Notes: generated from the letters alone by a model not told the origin. DNA of 64,000 bases from Chryseobacterium defluvii (GCF_014204415.1 NZ_JACHLE010000002.1:62001-126000), one strand, 5' to 3'; shown: positions 18,151 through 28,313, counted from the first letter of the stretch. Numbers and translations are program-made.

Positions 18151-18672
18151 TTAACCGTTAAACACTTTACTTAGAGAAACTCCTCTCATTCTAGCGATTT
18201 CTTCAGGTCTTCTGATATCCAATAACGCTTTGAAAGTAGCTTTCACCACGTTGTGAGGGTTAGAAGATCCTTTAGATTTTGAAAGGATATCGTGAATACC
18301 TGCAGATTCCAATACCGCTCTTACCGCACCTCCGGCGATAAGTCCCGTACCGTGGGAAGCAGGTCTTAAGAAGATATCTGCACCACCATATCTGGCTGTA
18401 GTCTGATGAGGAATAGTGTGGTTCATTACAGGAACTTTTACAAGGTTTTTCTTAGCGTCTTCAACTGCTTTAGCAATTGCAGAAGCAACCTCTTTAGATT
18501 TTCCCAGTCCGTAACCGATAACTCCGTCTTCGTTCCCTACCACTACGATAGCAGAAAATCCGAAAGCTCTACCTCCTTTTGTTACTTTTGTTACTCTGTT
18601 TACAGCTACGAGACGATCTTTAAGTTCTAATCCTCCCGGTTTTACTCTTTCTATATTATCTAGTCCTAACAT
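18151..18672 (-). CDS. rpsE: 30S ribosomal protein S5
   Basis: A 173-residue S5 with the N-terminal double-stranded RNA-binding domain ([26 protein letters not shown]) and C-terminal signature [19 protein letters not shown]. It is involved in decoding accuracy. It follows rplR by 19 bases. Confidence 0.98.
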   Translation of the reverse strand: MLGLDNIERVKPGGLELKDRLVAVNRVTKVTKGGRAFGFSAIVVVGNEDGVIGYGLGKSKEVASAIAKAVEDAKKNLVKVPVMNHTIPHQTTARYGGADIFLRPASHGTGLIAGGAVRAVLESAGIHDILSKSKGSSNPHNVVKATFKALLDIRRPEEIARMRGVSLSKVFNG

Positions 18673-18691
18673 ATTTCCGAAATTTTAATGA

Positions 18692-19045
18692 TTAGAATTT
18701 AAGTCCTCCTTCTCTCGCACCGTCAGCAAGAGCCTTAACTCTGCCGTGGTATACGAATCCGTTTCTATCAAACACTATATTTTCAATTCCTGCAGCGATA
18801 GCTTTAGCAGCAATAGCTTTACCTACGGCAGCAGAAACTTCAGTCTTAGTTCCGTTAGCATCAACTCCTTTCTCTCTGGAAGAAGCAGAAGCTAAAGTTT
18901 TTCCACTGTTATCATCGATTAACTGAGCGTAAATTTCCTTATTACTTTTATATACAGATAATCTTGGCAATTCAGAAGAACCTGAGATTTTCCCTCTCAC
19001 TCTTCTTTTGATTCTTATTCTTTTTTCTAATTTACTTAATGCCAT
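18692..19045 (-). CDS. rplR: 50S ribosomal protein L18
   Basis: A 117-residue L18 ([14 protein letters not shown] basic start, [17 protein letters not shown], ending [10 protein letters not shown]) that binds 5S rRNA. It follows rplF by 14 bases. Confidence 0.98.
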   Translation of the reverse strand: MALSKLEKRIRIKRRVRGKISGSSELPRLSVYKSNKEIYAQLIDDNSGKTLASASSREKGVDANGTKTEVSAAVGKAIAAKAIAAGIENIVFDRNGFVYHGRVKALADGAREGGLKF

Positions 19046-19059
19046 TTTCTTATAATTTA

Positions 19060-19605
19060 TTAAGCAGATTTACCAGCTTTACGTCTAACATTTTCACCAA
19101 CGAATCTTACACCTTTTCCTTTGTACGGCTCAGGCTTTCTGAATGAACGAATTTTTGCAGCTACCATTCCTAGAAGTTGCTTATCGTGAGACGTTAAAGT
19201 AATAATCGGGTTTTTACCTTTTTCAGTCAATGTATCCACTTTTACTTCACCAGGAAGTTCTAATACGATACCGTGAGAGAATCCTAAAGCCAACTCAAGT
19301 TTCTGACCTGAATGAGAAGCTCTGTATCCTACTCCTACCAATTCTAGTTTCTTTTCGAAACCTTCTGATGCACCAACAATCATATTGTTGATTAACGCTC
19401 TGTATAAACCGTGAAGCGCTCTGTGTTGCTTAGAATCTGATGGTCTGTTTACATTCAGCTCTCCATCTTTTTGTTCTAAAGTAATTCCTCCTGTAAGTCC
19501 CTGAGAAAGTTCTCCTTTTGGACCTTTTACAGTTACTACACCTTCATTTTCGGTGATTGTAACTCCGGCAGGAATAGTTATAATTGCTTTACCAATTCTT
19601 GACAT
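19060..19605 (-). CDS. rplF: 50S ribosomal protein L6
   Basis: A 181-residue L6 with two tandem alpha-beta domains; [17 protein letters not shown] at the start and [25 protein letters not shown] at the end, the usual C-terminal signature. Binds 23S rRNA near the factor-binding site. It follows rpsH by 17 bases. Confidence 0.98.
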   Translation of the reverse strand: MSRIGKAIITIPAGVTITENEGVVTVKGPKGELSQGLTGGITLEQKDGELNVNRPSDSKQHRALHGLYRALINNMIVGASEGFEKKLELVGVGYRASHSGQKLELALGFSHGIVLELPGEVKVDTLTEKGKNPIITLTSHDKQLLGMVAAKIRSFRKPEPYKGKGVRFVGENVRRKAGKSA

Positions 19606-19622
19606 TTTCCTTTGATTAAAAA

Positions 19623-20021
19623 TTAATAAACATAGCAGATTACTTCACCGCCTACTTTTTCTTCTCTGGCTTTCTTATCAGTCATTACTCCTTTAGAAGT
19701 AGAGATGATAGAAATACCCAAACCGTTCAGTACTCTTGGAAGTTCAGTAGAACCTTTGTACTGTCTCAAACCTGGTCTTGAAGCCCTTTGAATAGACTTT
19801 ATAGCCGGCTTGTTGGTTTGCTTGTCATACTTTAAAGCGATTTTGATCGTACCCTGAACAGCGCTATCCTCAAACTTGTAGTTTAAGATATACCCCTGAT
19901 CAAATAAGATCTTAGTAATCTCCTTTTTGATTTTCGATGCAGGAATTTCCACCACTTTGTGGCCTGCGCTTTGTGCGTTCCTTACTCTTGTTAGGAAATC
20001 TGAAATTGGATCTGTTACCAT
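19623..20021 (-). CDS. rpsH: 30S ribosomal protein S8
   Basis: A 132-residue S8, MVTDPISDFLTRVRNAQ at the start and the C-terminal signature STSKGVMTDKKAREEKVGGEVICYVY. A central 16S-binding protein, and in E. coli the autoregulator of the spc operon. Here it is preceded by an unusually long 147-base spacer with a hairpin, a possible place for such control. Confidence 0.98.
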   Translation of the reverse strand: MVTDPISDFLTRVRNAQSAGHKVVEIPASKIKKEITKILFDQGYILNYKFEDSAVQGTIKIALKYDKQTNKPAIKSIQRASRPGLRQYKGSTELPRVLNGLGISIISTSKGVMTDKKAREEKVGGEVICYVY

Positions 20022-20078
20022 TTTTCTATTTTAAAATTATTGGTTAAAGACAATCAGTTTTGCAAAGACTTGAAGAGT

Positions 20079-20117
20079 AAAATATCAGACTTCAGATGAT
20101 CTTAGGCCTGATATTTT
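20079..20117 (-). promoter_or_regulatory. Hairpin in the rpsN-rpsH spacer, possible attenuator or S8 site
   Basis: AAAATATCAG pairs perfectly with CTGATATTTT over 10 bp with a 19-base loop. The other spacers in this operon are mostly under 35 bases. No long T run follows, so a plain terminator is unlikely. Confidence 0.4.
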
Positions 20118-20168
20118 TTATCTTTAGTATCTGAACAACTTAATTGTCCCGATTTTAATTAGTAATTA

Positions 20169-20438
20169 TTACCAACTGGCTTTTTTAACTCCCGGGATAA
20201 GACCGTTGTTTGCCATTTCTCTGAAAGTTACTCTGGAAATCCCAAACGTTCTCATATATCCTCTTGGTCTACCTGTCAACTTACATCTGTTGTGCAATCT
20301 TACAGGAGAAGCATTTTTAGGTAATTTCTGAAGTGCTTCATAATCACCAGCTTCTTTTAAAGCTTTTCTTTTGTCAGCGTATTTAGCAACCAGTGCTTCT
20401 CTTTTGCGCTCACGCGCTTTCATTGATTCTTTAGCCAT
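20169..20438 (-). CDS. rpsN: 30S ribosomal protein S14, long zinc-free form
   Basis: An 89-residue S14 ([43 protein letters not shown]). It lacks the CxxC pair of the short zinc form, so it is the long C-minus type. It sits 3 bases after rplE. Confidence 0.97.
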   Translation of the reverse strand: MAKESMKARERKREALVAKYADKRKALKEAGDYEALQKLPKNASPVRLHNRCKLTGRPRGYMRTFGISRVTFREMANNGLIPGVKKASW

Positions 20439-20441
20439 TTC

Positions 20442-20993
20442 TTAGTTCTTTTTAAATGGTAAACCGAAGTGAGTTAATAATGCTTTAGCTTCTTTATCTG
20501 TTTTCGCAGTGGTAACGAAAGTGATGTCCATCCCCTGGATTTTTTTCACTTTGTCGATTACGATCTCAGGGAAGATAATCTGCTCAGTAATACCTAAGTT
20601 ATAATTACCTCTACCATCGAAACCATCAGCTTTAATACCAGAGAAATCTCTAATACGCGGCAACGCAGAAGACGTTAATCTATCTAAGAACTCATACATT
20701 TTGTTTGCTCTTAGTGTAACTTTAGCACCTACAGGCATCCCTTTTCTTAGTTTGAAAGCAGCTTCGTCTTTCTTAGAGATCGTACCTACGGCTTTCTGAC
20801 CAGTGATATTCGTTAGTTCTTCTACAGCATAGTCAATGATTTTTTTGTCTGCAGTAGCATCACCTAGTCCTTGAGACAGGATGATCTTCTCCAATCTAGG
20901 TACCTGCATTACTGACTTGTACCCGAATTCTTCCATCATTGCAGGAACAATCGTTTCTTTATATGCTTTTTTGGGTCTTGCTATATATTCCAT
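20442..20993 (-). CDS. rplE: 50S ribosomal protein L5
   Basis: A 183-residue L5 that binds 5S rRNA in the central protuberance. Signature segments are [13 protein letters not shown] and [16 protein letters not shown], with [15 protein letters not shown]. It follows rplX by 13 bases. Confidence 0.98.
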   Translation of the reverse strand: MEYIARPKKAYKETIVPAMMEEFGYKSVMQVPRLEKIILSQGLGDATADKKIIDYAVEELTNITGQKAVGTISKKDEAAFKLRKGMPVGAKVTLRANKMYEFLDRLTSSALPRIRDFSGIKADGFDGRGNYNLGITEQIIFPEIVIDKVKKIQGMDITFVTTAKTDKEAKALLTHFGLPFKKN

Positions 20994-21006
20994 GTGTTAT
21001 TTCAAA

Positions 21007-21360
21007 TTATAAAGTTTCACCCGTTTTTTTGTTGATTCTTACGCTCACTTCTTTCTTCTTACCATTTCTTTCAGCTTCAACTTTTTTGAAACCTACTTTA
21101 ATAGCTTTTCCGTCTTTTCCAACCAAAGCTACGTTAGAGATATGAATAGAAGCTTCTCTTTCAACGATTCCTCCTTGAGGATTTGAAGCTGAAGGCTTAA
21201 CGTGTTTTTTAACGATATTAAGTCCTGCAACCACTACTCTCGGGTCTTTTCCTTCTTTTTTGATCACTTCAATAACTTCACCGGTCTTACCTTTGATACC
21301 ATCTTTACCAGTAGTTACGATAACGTTATCTCCTTTTTTTATTTTTAATTTTGTTGACAT
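21007..21360 (-). CDS. rplX: 50S ribosomal protein L24
   Basis: A 117-residue L24 with the KOW motif near the N-terminus ([24 protein letters not shown]). An early 50S assembly protein. It follows rplN by 21 bases. Confidence 0.97.
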   Translation of the reverse strand: MSTKLKIKKGDNVIVTTGKDGIKGKTGEVIEVIKKEGKDPRVVVAGLNIVKKHVKPSASNPQGGIVEREASIHISNVALVGKDGKAIKVGFKKVEAERNGKKKEVSVRINKKTGETL

Positions 21361-21381
21361 TTTCTTTAAAAATTTTAAAAA

Positions 21382-21750
21382 TTAAAGTACTTCAGGAGCT
21401 AATGAAATGATTTTCATATATTCTTTGTCTCTCAACTCACGAGCAACCGGTCCGAAAACACGGGTACCTCTCATTTCTCCTGCTGCATTTAGCAATACAC
21501 AAGCATTGTCTTCGAATTTGATGTATGAACCATCTTTTCTTCTTACTGCTTTTTTTGTTCTTACTACTACAGCTTTAGATACCTGACCTTTCTTAGCATT
21601 TCCTGATGGTGTAGAATCTTTGATCGTAACAACGATTTTATCACCTACTGAAGCATATCTTCTTCTGGTTCCTCCCAGAACTCTGATAACCAATACTTCT
21701 TTAGCACCTGTGTTATCAGCAACTTTTAATCTTGATTCTGTTTGTAACAT
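21382..21750 (-). CDS. rplN: 50S ribosomal protein L14
   Basis: A 122-residue L14, [27 protein letters not shown], ending in [10 protein letters not shown]. Its position near L3 and L19 forms intersubunit bridges. It follows rpsQ by 2 bases. Confidence 0.98.
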   Translation of the reverse strand: MLQTESRLKVADNTGAKEVLVIRVLGGTRRRYASVGDKIVVTIKDSTPSGNAKKGQVSKAVVVRTKKAVRRKDGSYIKFEDNACVLLNAAGEMRGTRVFGPVARELRDKEYMKIISLAPEVL

Positions 21751-21752
21751 TA

Positions 21753-22007
21753 TTACTTAGCTTTTTCAATGATTCTTACTAATCTCCATCTCTTGTTTTT
21801 GCTCAAAGGTCTAGTTTCCTGGATAAGAACTGTATCTCCTTCGTTGCATTCGTTGTTCTCGTCGTGTGCGGTATATTTTTTCGTTTTCAATACGAATTTA
21901 CCATACATCGGGTGTTTCATTCTCATCGTTTCACTAACAACAATGGTTTTTTCCATTTTATTGCTGGAAACAACTCCGATTCTTTCTTTTCTTAAATTTC
22001 TTTCCAT
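21753..22007 (-). CDS. rpsQ: 30S ribosomal protein S17
   Basis: An 84-residue OB-fold protein; [19 protein letters not shown] and [21 protein letters not shown] are the S17 signatures. It follows rpmC by 12 bases. Confidence 0.97.
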   Translation of the reverse strand: MERNLRKERIGVVSSNKMEKTIVVSETMRMKHPMYGKFVLKTKKYTAHDENNECNEGDTVLIQETRPLSKNKRWRLVRIIEKAK

Positions 22008-22019
22008 TGTAAAATGAAA

Positions 22020-22214
22020 TTATTGTTTGTTAGTTAACTCTGTATTTAGTCTTGCGATTGTTTTTCTCAAATCTCTGATTTGGATCGGGTTTTCAATTGG
22101 GCTGATCGCATGAGCCAATTTCAATTTAGAATATTGAGCTTTTGCTTCAGTTAATTGAGCTTGAATATCACCCGCGCTTAAATTTTTAATATCAGCTTTT
22201 TTCATTGTATTCAA
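22020..22214 (-). CDS. rpmC: 50S ribosomal protein L29
   Basis: A 64-residue helical hairpin protein with the L29 signature NPIQIRDLRKTIARLNTEL. It lies near the polypeptide exit tunnel. It follows rplP by 3 bases. Confidence 0.97.
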   Translation of the reverse strand: MNTMKKADIKNLSAGDIQAQLTEAKAQYSKLKLAHAISPIENPIQIRDLRKTIARLNTELTNKQ

Positions 22215-22217
22215 AGA

Positions 22218-22643
22218 TTATTGAGGTTTAACAAAATCGTTAGCAACTACAAATTTGGTAACTACAGGTAATTTTTGTGCAGCAAGTCTTAATGCTTCTT
22301 TCGCGATATCGTAAGGTACTCCTCCGATTTCGAACATGATTTTACCTGGTTTTACTACAGCTACCCAATATTCCACAGCACCTTTACCTTTACCCATCCT
22401 TACTTCGGCTGGTTTTTTAGTAATCGGCTTATCCGGGAAGATTTTGATCCATAGCTGACCTTCTCTTTTCATATATCTTGTAGCAGCAATACGCGCAGCT
22501 TCAATTTGTCTTGCAGTGATCCAAGCACCTTCTATAGCTTTGATCCCGAAAGTTCCGTAAGCAAGTTGATTACCTCTTTGAGCAATCCCCTTCATCTTCA
22601 TCTTATGAACTCTACGGAATTTGGTTCTTTTTGGTTGTAACAT
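22218..22643 (-). CDS. rplP: 50S ribosomal protein L16
   Basis: A 141-residue L16 ([37 protein letters not shown] segment read as [19 protein letters not shown]). Near the A site and 5S rRNA. Preceded by a 105-base spacer with inverted heptamer arrays. Confidence 0.97.
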   Translation of the reverse strand: MLQPKRTKFRRVHKMKMKGIAQRGNQLAYGTFGIKAIEGAWITARQIEAARIAATRYMKREGQLWIKIFPDKPITKKPAEVRMGKGKGAVEYWVAVVKPGKIMFEIGGVPYDIAKEALRLAAQKLPVVTKFVVANDFVKPQ

Positions 22644-22652
22644 AATTTAATA

Positions 22653-22750
22653 TAGATGTTAGATGTTAGATGTTAGATGCTAGATAAAATTTAAATCAGT
22701 TCTTGTAACGGAAGATCTAATTTCTAATTTCTATCTTCTAACTTCTAATT
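22653..22750. repeat. Inverted heptamer repeat array between rpsC and rplP
   Basis: The left side has TAGATGT three times, then TAGATGC and a partial copy (22653-22685). The right side has five TCTAAYT-type heptamers (22716-22750). The right units are the reverse complement of TAGA-type heptamers, so the two sides can pair. The right array overlaps the rpsC stop codon by two bases. Confidence 0.7.
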
Positions 22751-23483
22751 AATTATTTTTTTTATCCCTTGAAGGTCTTCTGTTGTCTCTGTCTCCTCTG
22801 TTTCCCCCTCCTGAAGGTCCTTTCTTCTGTTGTCCCACTAGTGGAGAAAGTTCTCTTTTACCGTAAACTTCACCTTTCATGATCCAAACTTTAACTCCCA
22901 ACTTACCGTATTGAGTTAATGCTTCAGCAATATGATAGTCGATATCTGCTCTGAAAGTAGACAATGGGATTCTTCCTTCTTTGAAAGATTCGCTTCTTGC
23001 CATTTCAGCACCATTCAATCTTCCTGAGATCTGAACTTTGATACCTTCACCACCCATTCTCATTGTACCTGCCATAGCCATTTTAACAGCTCTTCTGTAA
23101 GAGATCCTGTTTTCAATCTGCTTAGCAATGCTATCAGCAACTAATACTGCGTCAAGTTCAGGTCTTTTGATTTCAAAGATGTTGATTTGAATATCCTTTT
23201 TAGTCAATTTCTTCAACTCTTCTTTTAATTTATCAACTTCCTGACCTCCTTTACCGATAATAAGTCCCGGTCTAGCAGTAGTAATAGTAACTGTTACTAA
23301 TTTCAGGGTTCTTTCAATGTAAATTTTTGAAATACCACCTTTAGATAATCTAGCTTCAAGGTATCTTCTGATTTTGTAGTCTTCCGCGATTCTGTCTCCA
23401 TAATCGTTTCCGCCAAACCAGTTAGAATCCCATCCTCTGATGATACCTAATCTGTTACCAATTGGATTTGTCTTCTGTCCCAT
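22749..23483 (-). CDS. rpsC: 30S ribosomal protein S3
   Basis: A 244-residue S3 with a KH domain ([20 protein letters not shown]) and the C-terminal domain [25 protein letters not shown]. The last 25 residues form a Gly/Arg/Asp-rich tail, common in Bacteroidetes. Forms the mRNA entry tunnel with S4 and S5. It follows rplV by 7 bases. Confidence 0.98.
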   Translation of the reverse strand: MGQKTNPIGNRLGIIRGWDSNWFGGNDYGDRIAEDYKIRRYLEARLSKGGISKIYIERTLKLVTVTITTARPGLIIGKGGQEVDKLKEELKKLTKKDIQINIFEIKRPELDAVLVADSIAKQIENRISYRRAVKMAMAGTMRMGGEGIKVQISGRLNGAEMARSESFKEGRIPLSTFRADIDYHIAEALTQYGKLGVKVWIMKGEVYGKRELSPLVGQQKKGPSGGGNRGDRDNRRPSRDKKNN

Positions 23484-23490
23484 ACCTTGA

Positions 23491-23889
23491 TTAATTTTCT
23501 TTATTACCTAAGATTAATGTAACGTGGTTAGATCTTTTTCTGATTCTGTACCCTCTACCTTGCGGAGCCGGTCTCAGTCTCTTCAATTGTCTTGCACTAT
23601 CCACGAATATTTCTTTTACGATAAGGTTAGCTTCTTCAATATCCGCACCTTCGTTTTTCACCTGCCAGTTAGCAATAGCGGAAAGAAGTAATTTCTCTAA
23701 TTTGTTAGATGCTTCTTTCTTAGAATATTTTAGGATATAAAGAGCTTTATCTACCTGCTCTCCTCTAATGATATCAGCAACTAATCTCATTTTTCTCGGA
23801 GAAGACGGGCAATTATTTAATGAAGCTTTTACAACGTCTTTGCTAGCTTCTTTTCTTGCGATTGAACTATCTTGTTTTCTTGATCCCAT
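23491..23889 (-). CDS. rplV: 50S ribosomal protein L22
   Basis: A 132-residue L22 ([20 protein letters not shown]) with the extended loop [20 protein letters not shown] that lines the exit tunnel and is a site of macrolide resistance changes. It follows rpsS by 2 bases. Confidence 0.98.
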   Translation of the reverse strand: MGSRKQDSSIARKEASKDVVKASLNNCPSSPRKMRLVADIIRGEQVDKALYILKYSKKEASNKLEKLLLSAIANWQVKNEGADIEEANLIVKEIFVDSARQLKRLRPAPQGRGYRIRKRSNHVTLILGNKEN

Positions 23890-23891
23890 GA

Positions 23892-24170
23892 TTATCTGCT
23901 TCCTTTATTTTTGTTACCACCATGACCTCTGAAAGATCTTGTTGGAGAAAATTCGCCTAACTTGTGACCAACCATGTTTTCTGTAACGTAAACAGGGATA
24001 AAAGATTTCCCGTTGTGTACAGCAATAGTTTGTCCTACGAAGTCCGGAGAGATCATAGATGCTCTAGACCAAGTTTTGATAACTGTCTTCTTACCAGACT
24101 CTATATTTGCCTGAACCTTCTTATCTAAAGTATGATGAATGAATGGTCCTTTTTTAAGTGATCTTGCCAT
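23892..24170 (-). CDS. rpsS: 30S ribosomal protein S19
   Basis: A 92-residue S19, [19 protein letters not shown], with [23 protein letters not shown] and a C-terminal [11 protein letters not shown]. Located in the 30S head near S13. It follows rplB by 2 bases. Confidence 0.98.
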   Translation of the reverse strand: MARSLKKGPFIHHTLDKKVQANIESGKKTVIKTWSRASMISPDFVGQTIAVHNGKSFIPVYVTENMVGHKLGEFSPTRSFRGHGGNKNKGSR

Positions 24171-24172
24171 AA

Positions 24173-24994
24173 TTATTTTCTTTTAGATACGATGTAACGG
24201 TTAGACACTTTGTTTTTCTTTCTAGTTTTGTAACCTTTAGCCGGTTTACCGTTTCTAGATCTTGGGTGACCTCCAGAAGAACGTCCTTCACCACCACCCA
24301 TCGGGTGATCTACAGGGTTCATTACTACCGCTCTTGTTCTTGGTCTTCTACCTAACCATCTGCTTCTACCCGCTTTACCGGATACCGTTAACTGATGATC
24401 TGAGTTGGAAACGGAACCAATCATTGCCATACATTCAGTAAGGATCATTCTGGATTCTCCTGAAGGTAATTTGATGATCGCATATTTACCGTCTCTTGAA
24501 GTTAACTGAGCTGAAGAACCGGCACTTCTTGCTAAAATAGCACCTTGGCCAGGCTTCATTTCGATACAAGAAATTACAGTACCTAATGGAATGTTTTTCA
24601 ATTTCATTGCGTTACCTACATTAGGTTCAACGCTCTCTCCTGAAACCACTTTCTGATCTACTTTGATACCGTTTGGAGCGATGATATATCTCTTTTCTCC
24701 ATCTGTGTACTCTAATAAAGCGATAAATGCAGTTCTGTTCGGATCGTATTCTACAGTTTTTACCGTAGCTTCAATATCAGATTTGTTTCTTTTGAAGTCG
24801 ATAATTCTGTATTTCTTTTTGTGTCCACCTCCGGTGTAACGCATGGTCATTTTACCTGTTTGGTTACGTCCACCTGACTTTTTAATACCAACTGTCAGAG
24901 ATTTCTCTGGTTTGTTAGTAGTAATTTCCTCAAAATTGTTTACAATTCTGAATCTCTGTCCCGGGGTGATAGGTTTTAATTTTCTAACAGACAT
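24173..24994 (-). CDS. rplB: 50S ribosomal protein L2
   Basis: A 273-residue L2 needed for peptidyl-transferase function and subunit joining. It contains the signature [20 protein letters not shown], including the conserved His near the active centre. It follows rplW by 22 bases. Confidence 0.98.
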   Translation of the reverse strand: MSVRKLKPITPGQRFRIVNNFEEITTNKPEKSLTVGIKKSGGRNQTGKMTMRYTGGGHKKKYRIIDFKRNKSDIEATVKTVEYDPNRTAFIALLEYTDGEKRYIIAPNGIKVDQKVVSGESVEPNVGNAMKLKNIPLGTVISCIEMKPGQGAILARSAGSSAQLTSRDGKYAIIKLPSGESRMILTECMAMIGSVSNSDHQLTVSGKAGRSRWLGRRPRTRAVVMNPVDHPMGGGEGRSSGGHPRSRNGKPAKGYKTRKKNKVSNRYIVSKRK

Positions 24995-25016
24995 TACTAT
25001 TATTTATTAATGATAA

Positions 25017-25307
25017 TTAATTTACAGCAAAAATATCGATAACCTCCCCTTCAGCAAGTTTGATTACCGCTTTTTTCAATTTGTTTGTCTTTCCTACTTG
25101 AAGACCTTTTTTCGTGTATTTCGAAGAAACCTTCGGAGCATAAATCATTGTATTAACGTCTGCTACTTTTACACCGTAAGCCGCTTCCACAGCTTTTTTA
25201 ATCTGGATTTTATTCGCCTTGGTATCTACTAGGAACGAATAAGAACCTCTTAAATCTGTAAGGTAATTAGCCTTTTCTGAGATAACTGGTTTAATAATAA
25301 CTGACAT
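25017..25307 (-). CDS. rplW: 50S ribosomal protein L23
   Basis: A 96-residue L23 (IIKPVISEKANYL; FLVDTKANKIQIKKAVEAAYGVKV) that forms the docking site for trigger factor and SRP at the exit tunnel. It follows rplD by 3 bases. Confidence 0.97.
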   Translation of the reverse strand: MSVIIKPVISEKANYLTDLRGSYSFLVDTKANKIQIKKAVEAAYGVKVADVNTMIYAPKVSSKYTKKGLQVGKTNKLKKAVIKLAEGEVIDIFAVN

Positions 25308-25310
25308 GAT

Positions 25311-25940
25311 TTATTTCTTTAAATTTTCCTGGAATTTTTCAACTGCACCTTCAAAGAATATGATCTCACCTGCATTTACCAAGTCGTAAGAACTGATCTC
25401 GTTGAAGTTCATTACTTTAGTTTTAGGTAAGTTTCTTGAAGATAAATATACATTCTTGTTAGCTTCAGGAAGAACGAATAAAGACTTCTTACCGTTAAGT
25501 TCCAACGCATTCAATACGCTGATGAAATCTTTGGTTTTAGGAGCGTTTAAGCTCATATCTTCCAAAACTTTAATGCTGTTATCTCTTAATTTCTGAGATA
25601 AAACAGATTTCTTAGCTAATCTCTTAAGAGCTTTGTTCAATTTGAATCTGTAGTCTCTCGGTTTTGGCCCGAATACCCTACCTCCACCTCTGAACACAGG
25701 AGATTTGATATCCCCGTATCTGGCAGAACCAGATCCTTTCTGCTTCTTAAGTTTTTTAGTAGAAGCTGTGATTTCGCTTCTTTCTTTTGCTTTATGAGTA
25801 CCTTGTCTCTGAGCTGCAAGATACTGTTTAACTTCTAAGTAAACCGCGTGCTGATTTGGCTCAATTCCGAATACCTTTTCGTCTAGAGTTACTTTTCTTC
25901 CGGTCTCTTTTCCTGATGTATTTAATACTACTAGTTCCAT
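25311..25940 (-). CDS. rplD: 50S ribosomal protein L4
   Basis: A 209-residue L4 with the extended loop [22 protein letters not shown] reaching into the exit tunnel. In E. coli L4 represses its own operon by binding the S10 leader. The folded leader upstream of rplC in this window could be an analogous target. Its start overlaps the end of rplC by 10 bases. Confidence 0.98.
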   Translation of the reverse strand: MELVVLNTSGKETGRKVTLDEKVFGIEPNQHAVYLEVKQYLAAQRQGTHKAKERSEITASTKKLKKQKGSGSARYGDIKSPVFRGGGRVFGPKPRDYRFKLNKALKRLAKKSVLSQKLRDNSIKVLEDMSLNAPKTKDFISVLNALELNGKKSLFVLPEANKNVYLSSRNLPKTKVMNFNEISSYDLVNAGEIIFFEGAVEKFQENLKK

Positions 25941-26557
25941 TTCTTGATAATTACATAAGAATTTTTAGCTCCCGGAACAGCACCTTTTACTACTAAAAGA
26001 TTTTGTTCTTGATCCACTTTTAATACCTGAAGGTTCTGAACAGTTACCTGCTTACCTCCCATTCTTCCAGCCATTCTCATCCCTTTGAATACTCTTGAAG
26101 GGTCTGAACCAGCACCGATAGAACCTGGAGCTCTAAGTCTGTTGTGCTGACCATGAGTTGCCTGCATTACACCCCCAAATCCGTGTCTTTTAACAACACC
26201 CTGGAAGCCTTTACCTTTAGAAGTACCTGTTACGTCAACATACTCGCCTTCAGCAAACATATTTACTTCTACTAAATCTCCTACTTTTACTTCGTGCTCG
26301 AACTCATTCTTGAATTCTACCACTTTAGCTTTCGGAGTTGAACCAGCCTTTTTAAAATGACCAGCTAACGCTTTACCAACGTTCTTCTCACTCTTGTCAT
26401 CGAAACCAAGTTGCACGGCAACATATCCGTCAACCTCTTCGGTTCTGACCTGTAAAACCGGACATGGACCAGCCTGAATAACTGTACAAGGAATGTTTTT
26501 CCCTTCTTCGTTAAACAAAGATGTCATACCGATTTTTTTACCAATAATACCTGACAT
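25931..26557 (-). CDS. rplC: 50S ribosomal protein L3, first gene of the operon here
   Basis: A 208-residue L3 ([48 protein letters not shown]). An early assembly protein reaching the peptidyl-transferase centre. It is the first gene of the operon because rpsJ, its usual upstream partner, lies 8.1 kb away. Its promoter matches the Bacteroidetes consensus perfectly and is followed by a leader of about 100 bases. Confidence 0.98.
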   Translation of the reverse strand: MSGIIGKKIGMTSLFNEEGKNIPCTVIQAGPCPVLQVRTEEVDGYVAVQLGFDDKSEKNVGKALAGHFKKAGSTPKAKVVEFKNEFEHEVKVGDLVEVNMFAEGEYVDVTGTSKGKGFQGVVKRHGFGGVMQATHGQHNRLRAPGSIGAGSDPSRVFKGMRMAGRMGGKQVTVQNLQVLKVDQEQNLLVVKGAVPGAKNSYVIIKKWN

Positions 26558-26597
26558 TGTTTATATTATAATAAAATTTATCCTTATTAATTATCAC

Positions 26598-26658
26598 CAT
26601 TTTTAGAGGTCTAAAGCAATTTCTACTTCTGATATAGGCATACTACGCCCCTAAAATG
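26598..26658 (-). promoter_or_regulatory. Foldable mRNA leader of the rplC operon
   Basis: In the transcript, CATTTTAGGGG at the predicted 5' end (26648-26658) pairs with CCTCTAAAAATG (26598-26609): eleven pairs with one bulged A and one G-U. It encloses about 38 bases with a smaller GGC/GCC hairpin. The position suits a ribosomal-protein autoregulatory leader. Confidence 0.5.
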
Positions 26659-26664
26659 AGTGTG

Positions 26665-26695
26665 CAAATTTATGGATTATTTTTATATTGACAAA
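26665..26695 (-). promoter_or_regulatory. Perfect Bacteroidetes promoter of the rplC operon
   Basis: The minus strand reads TTTG (26692-26695), exactly 19 bases, then TAAATTTG (26665-26672). The transcript should start near 26659. Confidence 0.85.
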
Positions 26696-26798
26696 TATTT
26701 CCTGTAAAATATTTTGATTTTTAATCAATTAGCAGATTTATATAAATTTTCAGGCTTATTTTTTGCTCTAATATTTTTAATTTTGAGAAAAAAGAAAT

Positions 26799-27212
26799 AT
26801 GAAAAGTATTTTCAGCCTACTTATTTTATGTTTTGGCATCAGGGCTTTTGCCCAATCCAAAGCCCCGTTCACAGGCAAAAGGGACTTTAACATCGAACAG
26901 AGAGCAAGCGGTTCCGGTACACCTATCTATTATGTAGACGTGAAGCAGAACGGAGATGTTTATTTTGGTTTCATACAGATGAATCAGGCAAGTGGAGAAA
27001 TTACCAGAGAAGAGATCAATGCCGGGAAATACAATCCCAAAGTGATGAAGGTTCATTTCAAAACATATAACGAGACATATTATGTAAAGTTTGATAAGGA
27101 AAAAATTTATCTTACCGATGAGAATGGCAATGTAAGAAAATCTGAAGACTGCTGTCCGGTTTCTGAACTGGATAAGGGAAATTGTATTTGTGAAAGTGCA
27201 TTCTACCAATAA
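26799..27212 (+). CDS. Secreted protein of unknown function
   Basis: A 137-residue protein with a signal peptide (MKSIFSLLILCFGIRAFAQ, cleavage near 19). The mature part is beta-rich with a C-terminal cluster of four Cys (SEDCCPVSELDKGNCICES), suggesting disulfides or metal binding. No family is recognised. Its stop overlaps the ATG of the next gene in TAATG, so the two are translationally coupled. It is the first gene in the insert between the rplC and rpsJ units. Confidence 0.65.
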   Translation: MKSIFSLLILCFGIRAFAQSKAPFTGKRDFNIEQRASGSGTPIYYVDVKQNGDVYFGFIQMNQASGEITREEINAGKYNPKVMKVHFKTYNETYYVKFDKEKIYLTDENGNVRKSEDCCPVSELDKGNCICESAFYQ

Positions 27213-28192
27213 TGAAGGGCATAAGATTTTTATTCATCCTTTTTTTCCTTGTTTCCTGTACTCAAAAGGATGCACATCCTTATACTTTTTATTACTGGAA
27301 AACTCACTTATCATTAAACCCGGCAGAGAAAAAAGCACTGAAAGAGGCAACAGCCCCCTATCTCTTCACCAGATTTTTTGATGTAGACAAGGTGGATGGC
27401 AAATTCCAACCGATAGCCGTTATTACAAAAGATAAAAGTTTTGAAACTGACAAACAGATCATTCCCGTGGTATTTATTACCAATCAGACATTTCTGAATA
27501 TTAAGGCAGATGAAATAAAATTCCTTGCAGAAAGCATCTACAGACTCGTCCGTAAAAAGGTTGAAGATTATCATCTCAAAACCGGTAATGAGATCCAGAT
27601 TGATTGTGACTGGACGGCAGGCACACGGGATGATTATTTTAAATTCCTGAAAGTACTGAAAGAAACTTCAGGAGAAGAAGTCACCTGTACACTCCGGCTC
27701 CATCAGGTAAAGGATAAAAACCTGACCGGCATTCCTCCCGTGGGAAAAATGTATTTAATGTGCTACTCTACGTCCTCACCTCTGGAGGCATCGGATAAAA
27801 ATTCCATTCTGGATGTCAATACCCTGAAAAGTTATCTTTCCAAACTGGAAGATTATCCTGTAAAAAAAATTGAAGTGGCATTGCCCCTCTATTCCTGGGG
27901 AATTGTTACCAATCATCTGGGAAAGCACAAACTCATAAATGCTTTATCAAAAAAAGACCTTGAAAATAAAAACTTCAAAAAAATCTCGGAAAACGAGATC
28001 GTGATCATAAAAGATGGTTTCTATTTTGGTAATTTCTTAAACAAAGGCTTTAAAATAAAGGTTGAAGAGATAACAGATGATCAGCTTGAAGACGTTGTTC
28101 GTCTTTTGGATAAAAAAATACGTCACTTTAACATTATATATTATCAATTAGATAGTAAATTTGTAAAAGACCAGAATTTTAATATGTTTTAA
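27212..28192 (+). CDS. Lipoprotein with a possible TIM-barrel (DUF3142-like) domain
   Basis: A 326-residue protein with a lipoprotein signal (FLFILFFLVSCTQK, lipid on Cys16). The middle resembles DUF3142 proteins and other TIM-barrel hydrolase-like proteins: YTFYYWKT near the start, then QIDCDWTAGTRDDYFKFLKVLK, CTLRLHQ, KMYLMCYS, and IEVALPLYSWGIV. An acidic pair (IDCDW) sits where such barrels have strand-4 residues. The resemblance comes from motif order only and is tentative. It is coupled by a 1-base overlap to the preceding gene and followed by the 905-residue gene. Confidence 0.6.
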   Translation: MKGIRFLFILFFLVSCTQKDAHPYTFYYWKTHLSLNPAEKKALKEATAPYLFTRFFDVDKVDGKFQPIAVITKDKSFETDKQIIPVVFITNQTFLNIKADEIKFLAESIYRLVRKKVEDYHLKTGNEIQIDCDWTAGTRDDYFKFLKVLKETSGEEVTCTLRLHQVKDKNLTGIPPVGKMYLMCYSTSSPLEASDKNSILDVNTLKSYLSKLEDYPVKKIEVALPLYSWGIVTNHLGKHKLINALSKKDLENKNFKKISENEIVIIKDGFYFGNFLNKGFKIKVEEITDDQLEDVVRLLDKKIRHFNIIYYQLDSKFVKDQNFNMF

Positions 28193-28313
28193 ACATTATA
28201 AAACTCTATAAATTACACAGATTTTCACGGATAAAAATATAGCACAAACATCTGCTAAATCCACTCGATCTGCAAGATAAATAAGAACCAAACTCAAAAA
28301 AACAAAACACCAT

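Noticed and set aside
28209..28238. AATTACAC in front of the 905-residue gene, identical to the half-site of the two-component dyad.
   Set aside because: There is no second half at the right spacing and no GAnnTTTG 21 bases downstream. The surrounding ACACAGATTTTCACGG resembles a common flavobacterial spacer repeat.
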